Below are positions 1 to 3,761 of a stretch of 8,747 nucleotides of DNA, in pieces; positions within the stretch are counted from its first letter, which is position 1, and every line of letters starts with the position of its first letter. Source of the stretch: Acidimicrobiales bacterium (GTDB lineage: Bacteria; Actinomycetota; Acidimicrobiia; Acidimicrobiales; JANYDT01). The notes under the pieces were generated by a model that had not been told where the DNA came from, made no database searches, and worked only from the letters and a program-made list of their open reading frames with translations. The position numbers were made by a program, and so were the translations under genes. The stretch lies in contig JANYHQ010000150.1 of the NCBI GenBank assembly GCA_025358985.1, positions 1 to 8,747 of the forward strand, in the 5' to 3' direction.

Positions 1-534
1 GAGGAGACCCACCAGCGCACCGGAGTCTTCCAGTAGCAGCACCGGCAGTTCCGGGACTTTGGCGGTTCGAATGAACTTCCACCAGCTCTGGTCGCCTTTC
101 AAGGGCCGTGATTCTGCGATGGCGGTTCGGAACGAATAGCCCTCCAGCCCCACCGCCACTAACAAGATGGCAATGGCTACCCACGGGCGGTCCAATTCGT
201 GCGGGTTACCCAATTTGGAGAAGCCCTCGTAAAGCGCAAACAGTGATCCCATGCTGAACAAGATCAGCGCCACCACGAACGACCAGAAGTAGCGAGTCAT
301 GCCGTATCCGAAGGGATGCACGGCATCCTCGTCCTGCTTGGCCTGGCGTCCTCCCACCAGCAGGAGGAACTGATTGACGGTGTCAGCCAACGAGTGGCCG
401 GACTCAGCCAACAGTGACGAGCTACGAGTCAACAAGAACCCGATGAACTTGGCTACGGCGATGCCGAGATTGGCCACCAATGCCGCGATGATGGCGCGGG
501 TGCCGTGGGCCGGTCCTGTTGATTGATCGGTCAT
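1..534 (-). CDS. Cation diffusion facilitator (CDF) metal transporter, C-terminus cut off by window edge
   Basis: Reading leftward from ATG at 534, the frame stays open to the window edge (178 codons), so the C-terminal part is missing. The protein begins with a hydrophobic helix around residues 14-35, then the metal-binding motif H47-x3-D51 in the context LLAESGHSLADT, then HPFGYG near residues 73-78, a second helix pair, and LLLEDSGALVG near the cut. These are hallmarks of CDF/SLC30 proton-coupled exporters of Zn2+ or other divalent cations in the inner membrane. The E-D pair in the fifth helix and the order of motifs resemble the SLC30A9-like branch rather than FieF. No clear Shine-Dalgarno sequence precedes the ATG. 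The gene is divergent from the zinc-ribbon gene, only 38 bp away. Metal specificity cannot be read from the sequence. Confidence 0.9.
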   Translation of the reverse strand, partial: MTDQSTGPAHGTRAIIAALVANLGIAVAKFIGFLLTRSSSLLAESGHSLADTVNQFLLLVGGRQAKQDEDAVHPFGYGMTRYFWSFVVALILFSMGSLFALYEGFSKLGNPHELDRPWVAIAILLVAVGLEGYSFRTAIAESRPLKGDQSWWKFIRTAKVPELPVLLLEDSGALVGLL

Positions 535-572
535 GAGACGCCCAGCGTAGTAATCACAGCTACCTTCACAGT

Positions 573-758
573 GTGGTTGATTCGCTTTCATTCAACTGTC
601 CACGATGCGATGCATTGGCGGAGGCGGAATTTTATGGACCGTGTCCGACCTGTGTCGCTTCGTTGCGCCTGGTGGGGGGAGTGGCCATGGAGGTGTCCGA
701 GGTGGCGTACGACCCAAAGATGAACGTCACCCCGAACTTTGTCGCCACCAAGGATTAA
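573..758 (+). CDS. Small zinc-ribbon protein of unknown function
   Basis: This 61-residue protein has Cys9-x2-Cys12 and Cys24-x2-Cys27, a four-cysteine zinc ribbon, in the motif FNCPRCD...GPCPTC. The tail (about residues 30-61) is neutral to acidic and has no membrane helix or signal peptide, so it is probably cytosolic. GTG at 573 is the first start codon after the in-frame stop at 534-536, and it has no recognisable ribosome binding site, so it may be leaderless. It lies 38 bp from the divergent CDF transporter gene and 33 bp before the lipoprotein gene. Similar tiny zinc-ribbon proteins are common and uncharacterised in actinobacteria; no specific function can be assigned. Confidence 0.75.
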   Translation: MVDSLSFNCPRCDALAEAEFYGPCPTCVASLRLVGGVAMEVSEVAYDPKMNVTPNFVATKD

Positions 759-791
759 TGGCCCGAATTTGACGACCACTAGGTTCGGCCT

Positions 792-1034
792 GTGCGTCTC
801 TGCGTAAAGGTTCCTGTTATCGGTCTGGTCGCCCTGCTCCTGACCACATCATGTTCATCCGGCGGATCCTCCAGTCCGGTTACCATCGATTCCTCGGCCC
901 CCAATAGTGTGACCGCAGCACTTGACACCACTGCCTCTGACACCACCGGGCCCTCCACCGACAGCGCTGCGGCCAAGGGCTCGACGATTGCGTCAGTCGG
1001 CGAATCGGTGGTGAGTGCGCCAGCGGTGCTGTGA
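792..1034 (+). CDS. Putative lipoprotein, N-terminal part (signal peptide plus Ser/Thr-rich linker)
   Basis: The 80-residue reading frame starts with a short basic N-terminus and a hydrophobic stretch (residues 5-17). A cysteine at 21 in LLLTTSCSSGG is a somewhat weak lipobox. The remainder is Ser/Thr/Ala-rich and disordered-looking, as in the linker after the lipidated cysteine of actinobacterial lipoproteins. There is no folded domain before the stop. The stop TGA (1032-1034) overlaps the GTG of the next frame in the sequence GTGA. Either this is a very small lipoprotein translationally coupled to the next gene, or it is the first half of a gene broken by a frameshift or internal deletion. 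The second reading seems more likely, because a signal peptide with a linker and no domain makes little sense alone. Confidence 0.55.
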   Translation: MRLCVKVPVIGLVALLLTTSCSSGGSSSPVTIDSSAPNSVTAALDTTASDTTGPSTDSAAAKGSTIASVGESVVSAPAVL

Positions 1035-1291
1035 AGATCAGCACCCAGGAGCCGTTCGTGATCGACGAAAAGACCATCACGAAGGTCACCTTGAACGGCG
1101 TGGACGCCATCTGGGAAAAACCGCCGATGGTGGACGGTCCCGGCCTTCAGTACATGGAACTCAGAGTAAAACGCAAGGGTCTGTGGGTCAGCGTCACGGC
1201 AGGGTCGGTGAAGGACACTCCTGCGGTGGAGAAGATCCTCAAGGGCGCGACCACCTATGTGCTTGCCCAACTGGACAAGCAAGCAGCCTGA
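1031..1291 (+). CDS. Small beta-rich domain, probable C-terminal half of the split lipoprotein
   Basis: This is an 86-residue frame from GTG at 1031. It has no signal peptide. It reads like alternating strands followed by an amphipathic helix: a segment around VTLNGVDAIWEK (about residues 19-30), a strand pair around ELRVKRKGLWVSVTAG (about 43-58) and a final helix (about 62-84). This resembles the C-terminal half of small secreted actinobacterial lipoprotein domains (DUF3558-like in style; not a firm assignment). Alone, without export signal, it would stay in the cytosol. It lies in the -1 frame relative to the upstream signal-peptide frame, so a single-base change or an internal deletion near 1000-1035 could have separated the two. 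Confidence 0.5.
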   Translation: MKISTQEPFVIDEKTITKVTLNGVDAIWEKPPMVDGPGLQYMELRVKRKGLWVSVTAGSVKDTPAVEKILKGATTYVLAQLDKQAA

Positions 1292-1315
1292 TCTCAGGTA
1301 GGGATCAATGCCCAA

Positions 1316-1333
1316 CAAACGGTCTAGCGTTTG
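1316..1333. terminator. Small hairpin after the lipoprotein gene, possible weak terminator
   Basis: CAAACG-gtctag-CGTTTG forms a perfect 6-bp stem with a 6-nt loop, 24 bp past the stop at 1291. No U-run follows on either strand, so intrinsic termination is doubtful. Confidence 0.2.
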
Positions 1334-1673
1334 ATAATTCGATAAGCGATGCGGTTCTCTTTTGCGGCTGTTCGAATTCCCAAGCCGTCGTTTCCGACCC
1401 AAACCGCCAGGGCTCCTTGAAGGTTTTCCGGCACACGCATGGTAAATAGTTGGAGCGGGGGACGATCTCTATTGATTGCCGGAATCCAGCGCAAGCCTCC
1501 AGCCAATTGCGAGCCGCTGTTCTGGGGTCCAAGGATCGGTCGATTGTCCTCCGTGCCGAGACAACTCTACTTGGGTAGCCGGCAGCAGACGGGGTATCGT
1601 CGCTGAAGAAGCGGCGGACCAAACCCGGCGACCCGAACCCATACTTTGTTGCAATCGACGATCTCTTTTGCAA
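1324..1673 (-). pseudogene. Possible decayed gene of unknown origin
   Basis: Two minus-strand frames look more protein-like than chance shadows. One runs from TTG at 1673 and includes the segment FFSDDTPSAAGYP. The second is open from 1566 to the stop at 1324 and includes LRWIPAINRDRPPLQLF and, nearer its end, VWVGNDGLGIRTAAKENR. Joining them would need one frameshift near 1570-1600. I recognise no family. There is no ribosome binding site and no partner gene. A chance open frame is the main alternative. Confidence 0.2.
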
Positions 1674-1865
1674 GCACTCTCACTATTGGGAATGGTTTCG
1701 AACGCCACGGAAACAGTGAGTCATAACAGATTGGGTTGTGTAGGCGTCATACGTGGAAACAGTCGAGTCAGCGATGTACTTGGTAAGGCTTCATCGCGTA
1801 TCAAGTAGTCAGGTGTTCACGTTCAGATTCATGGTTTCGTGCTCACAGCAACCCTTGCAACTGCT

Positions 1866-1886
1866 GGCCCAGACCGGTTTTGGGTC
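1866..1886 (-). terminator. Hairpin at the end of mazF, candidate terminator
   Basis: GGCCCAGA-ccggt-TTTGGGTC gives an 8-bp stem (two G-T pairs) with a 5-nt loop, beginning inside the mazF stop codon. No T-run follows on the minus strand, so it may stabilise the mRNA 3' end or end transcription only weakly. Confidence 0.3.
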
Positions 1887-2292
1887 AGCCTGCCAGACCG
1901 AGGAAGACGACAACCGAGCGCGCCAGCCGCACCATGTCATCCTCAGCGAGCCGTCCGAGCTGCTGACCAAGCTTGGATCGAGAGACCGTCGTAATCTTAT
2001 CGACCATCAACGAGCACGGCTCGCGCAACCCGTTGTCCCCATCGGGCACCACCACTAGGCGAAGTAAGGGGGCGGTCGTGGGGTGGGTCGTGAACGTCAC
2101 CACCGTGACTGAAGCGGTGCCATTGAAATGGTCTGCTTGGACGATGACGACCGGCCGGGGCTTGCCGACGTATCCCGACCCGGCCGCCTCACTGGGGCTG
2201 TGCTGCTCCGCTGCGCTTCGGTGCTCGCCCGGCCTCACGACGCCCTGCGGTTGCGACCCGGCCGCTGCAGTCCATATCTCCCCCCGTCTCAC
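1885..2292 (-). CDS. mazF: MazF/PemK-type endoribonuclease toxin with a 26-residue loop insertion
   Basis: The protein has 135 residues and would be about 109 without the insertion, which is the normal MazF size. It carries the family landmarks: RRGEIW at the start of strand 1, GKPRPVVIVQ (residues 43-52, with the conserved Arg46), the TFTTHP segment (66-71), and LMVDKITTVSRSKLG plus GRLAEDDMVRL near the C-terminus. MazF toxins cut single-stranded mRNA at short motifs in the cytosol when free of MazE. The GTG start (2292-2290) overlaps the mazE stop as GTGA, implying coupled translation. Residues 14-39 are an extra segment between strands 1 and 2, bounded by the duplicated motif A-A-G-S. The insertion may alter RNA or MazE binding, or inactivate the toxin; activity cannot be judged from the sequence. 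Confidence 0.9.
   Translation of the reverse strand: MRRGEIWTAAAGSQPQGVVRPGEHRSAAEQHSPSEAAGSGYVGKPRPVVIVQADHFNGTASVTVVTFTTHPTTAPLLRLVVVPDGDNGLREPCSLMVDKITTVSRSKLGQQLGRLAEDDMVRLARSVVVFLGLAG
2176..2265. repeat. Perfect 12-bp direct repeats bounding a 78-bp in-frame insertion in mazF
   Basis: CGACCCGGCCGC occurs at 2176-2187 and again at 2254-2265, a period of exactly 78 bp (26 codons). The flanking bases differ (2175 C versus 2253 G; 2188 C versus 2266 T), so the repeat is exactly 12 bp. One copy plus the 66 bp between copies can be removed without a frame change, which leaves TAAAGS followed directly by GYVGKPRPVV, the usual MazF layout. Confidence 0.85.
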
Positions 2293-2516
2293 TCCTCGTC
2301 CGCGTTGAGAGCGTCGATGAAGGCCTGATCGTCATTGGCGCGCCTGCTGATGGCCATAGACAGCGACTGCTCGTGCGCTTGGGTGGCAAACTGTGGTGCA
2401 CGGACATCTGGCACCCAGATCTGTACCGGCCGGAGGCCTTGCTCGCGTAAACGCTGGCGGTGATCGCGGACCCGTTGCGCCAGAGGCGTTGGGGGAGGGT
2501 TCGGGTTTCGACTCAA
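2289..2516 (-). CDS. mazE: MazE-like antitoxin, DUF3018 family
   Basis: This 75-residue protein has the DUF3018 signature: a basic helix QRVRDHRQRLREQGLRPVQ (about 14-32), then IWVPDVRAPQFA and an acidic C-terminal helix ending in DEE. Such proteins neutralise the MazF encoded directly downstream and usually repress their own operon. The start is well constrained: an in-frame TAA lies at 2528-2526, only four codons before TTG at 2516, and no other start precedes the domain. There is no Shine-Dalgarno sequence, and the predicted promoter lies so close that the transcript is probably leaderless or nearly so. The stop overlaps the mazF GTG by 4 bp. A 12-bp perfect palindrome lies 9-20 bp upstream of the start. 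Confidence 0.88.
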   Translation of the reverse strand: MSRNPNPPPTPLAQRVRDHRQRLREQGLRPVQIWVPDVRAPQFATQAHEQSLSMAISRRANDDQAFIDALNADEE

Positions 2517-2524
2517 CTTTGCAC

Positions 2525-2536
2525 GTTACATGTAAC
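2525..2536. promoter_or_regulatory. 12-bp palindrome upstream of mazE, candidate autoregulatory operator
   Basis: GTTACATGTAAC is a perfect 12-bp palindrome located 9-20 bp upstream of the TTG start of mazE. Toxin-antitoxin operons usually have such a dyad bound by the antitoxin or its complex. It overlaps the proposed -10 box, so binding would block RNA polymerase. Operator function is inferred. Confidence 0.55.
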
Positions 2537-2558
2537 TCGCTCTCGTTGGCGAGCCCAA
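2530..2558 (-). promoter_or_regulatory. Candidate mazEF promoter
   Basis: On the minus strand, TTGGGC (2558-2553) is separated by 17 bp from TTACAT (2535-2530), a plausible SigA-type pair. The -10 box is embedded in the palindrome. The predicted RNA start near 2522-2524 would leave fewer than ten bases before the TTG start, in keeping with the absence of a ribosome binding site. Confidence 0.4.
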
Positions 2559-2560
2559 CG
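2544..2560. repeat. Second inverted repeat upstream of mazE
   Basis: CGTTGG-cgagc-CCAACG, a 6-bp stem with a 5-nt loop, lies 7 bp from the palindrome and covers the proposed -35 box. It may be a second half of the operator, or a hairpin that separates mazEF from transcripts arriving from vapBC and the tRNA remnant. Confidence 0.4.
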
Positions 2561-2581
2561 TGGACGTCGTCCGCCACGCGT

Positions 2582-2628
2582 TGGTGCGGATGACGGGAAT
2601 CGAACCCGCATTCTCAGCCTGGGAAGCT
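2582..2628 (-). pseudogene. tRNA-Gly(CCC) 3'-half remnant with encoded CCA
   Basis: Positions 2586-2628 match the anticodon-loop-to-acceptor part of the intact tRNA-Gly (3678-3720) at 42 of 43 positions. The single difference is 2619 C versus 3711 T, which corresponds to loop position 38 (G instead of A). The 5' half (acceptor 5' strand, D-arm and 5' anticodon stem) is absent, so it cannot fold as a tRNA. On the minus strand the remnant continues directly with ACCA (2585-2582), a discriminator base and a full CCA end, whereas the intact gene continues with TCTC. It lies 65 bp upstream of mazE on the same strand. Confidence 0.85.
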
Positions 2629-2965
2629 TCGGACCTGGAGAGATGTCAGGGTGTCTACCTAGAGGTTTTTTGGTCAGATCGGTGCTGGTAGGGGCGCCCT
2701 GCAACAAACGTGACAACGACAGTCGCTCGACCGTGCTGCTCGACGCGGATGCCTCCACGGCTTCAAGAAGGTTTCCACGATGCTGAGAACAATTGGTGGA
2801 TTGCGTTTGCCTCGGGAGTGAACAATTCGGGTTGCAGTCGACGACATCGCGATTGCTGATCCACTGCAGCCTCAGAGCGTCCAAGCGTCGCCATCCCGGC
2901 AGCCATCCCCCGGAACGACGGCATAGCGGCTGCTGTATCGGACTTATGCGAGCCGTCGTGTTGGT
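2629..2965. other. 337-bp stretch without a recognised gene between the tRNA remnant and vapC
   Basis: No reading frame with a known domain is visible on either strand. A minus-strand frame here contains a helical-looking segment (SSSTVERLSLSRLLQG) but runs into the tRNA remnant and yields the meaningless translation RMRVRFPSSAP that tRNA genes typically give. This may be what remains of an integrase gene or other island DNA, but nothing in it supports a named family. Confidence 0.35.
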
Positions 2966-3379
2966 TCAGTGCCGGGGAACTACGTCGAATCGTTGTCGTC
3001 CGCGGATTCGATAGATGTGGAAGTCGGAGTCGAGGCTAAAGATTTTGCGATGGCCTTGGTCTTCGGCGAGCGCTACCAGTGTGGCGTCGGCGAGGTCCAT
3101 GGGTCGGTCCGCATACTTATCCATCAACTCCGCAGATCGCTCGACCGCTGCGGGGGACAGCTCAGCAAGGAGCAGGCGGCCGGTATGCACCAGTCTCCAG
3201 AGAGCGCGTTGACCGGTGATGCCGCCGGCTTGGCCAAGCAGGTACATCGCTTCGGTGAACGCTGGCCACGTCGTGACCAACGGCAAGGCGAGGTCGTTCA
3301 GCGCATCGAGACAAGCACCGTGGTCGGTTTCGTCGGCGTCGATGATGGCGATCAACGGGCCAGCGTCGCACAACGTCAT
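2966..3379 (-). CDS. vapC: VapC-type PIN-domain ribonuclease toxin
   Basis: This complete 137-residue PIN domain is of typical VapC length. The acidic metal-binding residues are in place: Asp5 in LCDAGPLIA, Glu43 in AFTEAMYLL, Asp98 in MDLADATLVALAE, and Asp117/Asp119 in IFSLDSDF. VapC proteins are Mg2+-dependent endoribonucleases that often cut initiator tRNA or 23S rRNA. The ATG at 3379 overlaps the vapB stop as ATGA, so translation is probably coupled. All catalytic positions are intact, so the toxin is likely active. It is transcribed towards the tRNA remnant and mazEF, in the same direction as both. The subfamily resembles actinobacterial VapCs of the PIN-only 130-140 residue class; the RNA target cannot be predicted. 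Confidence 0.92.
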   Translation of the reverse strand: MTLCDAGPLIAIIDADETDHGACLDALNDLALPLVTTWPAFTEAMYLLGQAGGITGQRALWRLVHTGRLLLAELSPAAVERSAELMDKYADRPMDLADATLVALAEDQGHRKIFSLDSDFHIYRIRGRQRFDVVPRH

Positions 3380-3621
3380 CGCATGGCGCGGTCCCGGGCA
3401 AGTCCCGCGGAGTACGCCTCACCGGAACGCTGCGCCCGACCGCCGCCGCCGTGCACTACACCGGCAACATCGGCGAAACGGCCGCCGGGCTGCGACATCA
3501 GAGTCTCGTCGGCGCGATCCTCGGCGGCGCGGCGGATGAACTCCGATACGGATTGGCCGCTGATCTCGGCTGCGCGTTGCACCTTGTCGTCGAGCTCCTG
3601 GTCGAGGCGAAGGCTTCTCAC
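3376..3621 (-). CDS. vapB: VapB-type ribbon-helix-helix antitoxin
   Basis: This 81-residue protein begins with RSLRLDQELDDKVQRAAE followed by SGQSVSEFIRRAAEDRA, a ribbon-helix-helix DNA-binding fold covering about residues 2-38. A flexible tail with a glycine run (GVVHGGGGRAQRSG, about 54-67) would contact and block VapC. GTG at 3621 places the RHH strand at the very N-terminus, as is usual. No clear Shine-Dalgarno sequence is present. An inverted repeat 9-37 bp upstream is a good operator candidate for negative autoregulation. The operon begins about 55 bp downstream of the tRNA-Gly 3' end, so it directly abuts the presumed attachment site. Confidence 0.88.
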   Translation of the reverse strand: MRSLRLDQELDDKVQRAAEISGQSVSEFIRRAAEDRADETLMSQPGGRFADVAGVVHGGGGRAQRSGEAYSAGLARDRAMR

Positions 3622-3629
3622 GGACCGAA

Positions 3630-3658
3630 CGTATCACGTATCTCGCTGGTGTGATACG
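3630..3658. promoter_or_regulatory. Inverted repeat upstream of vapB, candidate operator
   Basis: CGTATCAC (3630-3637) and GTGATACG (3651-3658) are perfect 8-bp inverted arms with a 13-bp spacer. Position, size and symmetry fit a VapB RHH-dimer operator. I could not place convincing -35/-10 boxes here; promoter function is inferred from position only. Confidence 0.55.
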
Positions 3659-3676
3659 CAACTGCGGTCGGTCGAG

Positions 3677-3747
3677 AGCGGATGACGGGAATCGAACCCG
3701 CATTCTCAGCTTGGGAAGCTGATGTCCTACCATTGAACGACATCCGC
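3677..3747 (-). tRNA. tRNA-Gly, anticodon CCC
   Basis: A complete 71-nt cloverleaf reads on the minus strand. It has acceptor GCGGATG/CATCCGC, D-arm GTTC-AATGGTA-GGAC, anticodon arm TCAGC-TTCCCAA-GCTGA, a 4-nt variable loop, and T-arm GCGGG-TTCGATT-CCCGT (one G-T pair). The discriminator is T, as usual for bacterial glycine tRNAs. CCA is not encoded and must be added by the CCA-adding enzyme. It lies 14 bp downstream of the sugar-phosphate transferase gene on the same strand and may be co-transcribed with it. Confidence 0.96.
3678..3720. repeat. Right copy of the 43-bp tRNA-derived direct repeat (att-like)
   Basis: This is the part of tRNA-Gly from the anticodon loop to the 3' end, repeated at 2586-2628 in the same orientation with one mismatch. 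Similarity stops abruptly at both ends: 3677 A versus 2585 T, and 3721 G versus 2629 T. The copies are 1092 bp apart. Confidence 0.85.
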
Positions 3748-3761
3748 GTGAACGTGGCACC

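Larger units (their letters stand above)
1292..1884. other. 593-bp stretch without a convincing gene; more AT-rich than its surroundings
   Basis: No reading frame here has a recognised domain, a good start and a sensible neighbour relation. Base composition is visibly more AT-rich than in the flanking genes, for example 1301-1380 and 1730-1850. The stretch lies between the lipoprotein gene and the end of mazF and probably consists of decayed accessory DNA. The only parts with some protein-like character are the minus-strand frames described under 1324-1673. Confidence 0.4.
2586..3677. mobile_element. Putative integrase-less vapBC cassette bounded by tRNA-Gly 3' repeats
   Basis: The segment between the intact tRNA-Gly and its displaced 3' half is about 1.05 kb and contains only vapBC plus 337 bp without a clear gene. 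Direct repeats of the anticodon-loop-to-3'-end portion of a tRNA, with the intact gene at one side and the truncated copy downstream of the tRNA's 3' end at the other, are the known footprint of tyrosine-recombinase integration. No integrase, excisionase or transposase is visible, so the element is either a deletion remnant of a larger island or a cassette mobilised in trans. Tandem duplication followed by decay is the main alternative. Confidence 0.45.

Noticed and set aside
1366..1390. TTCGAAT followed by CCC, resembling a tRNA T-loop
   Set aside because: The flanking bases do not pair into a T-stem and no acceptor or anticodon arm is present, so it is not a third tRNA copy.
779..1402. 207-codon minus-strand frame opposite the lipoprotein frames
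   Set aside because: Composition is typical of an antisense shadow (Arg/His-rich). The plus strand offers a signal peptide and domain-like sequence instead.
2513..2884. Minus-strand frame of 123 codons across the tRNA remnant
   Set aside because: It contains RMRVRFPSSAP, the usual false translation of a tRNA gene, and overlaps mazE and its promoter. No family is recognised.
2629..3676. Search for an integrase, excisionase or transposase that would explain the tRNA repeats
   Set aside because: No recombinase motif (such as R...HxxR...Y or DDE) could be seen in any frame; only vapBC is present.
2969..3685. 238-codon plus-strand frame opposite vapBC and reaching into the tRNA
   Set aside because: It is antisense to two well-supported genes, has no domain, and its end reads through the tRNA.
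3419..3760. Minus-strand frame of 113 codons through tRNA-Gly into vapB
   Set aside because: It also shows the tRNA read-through peptide and overlaps vapB in another frame.
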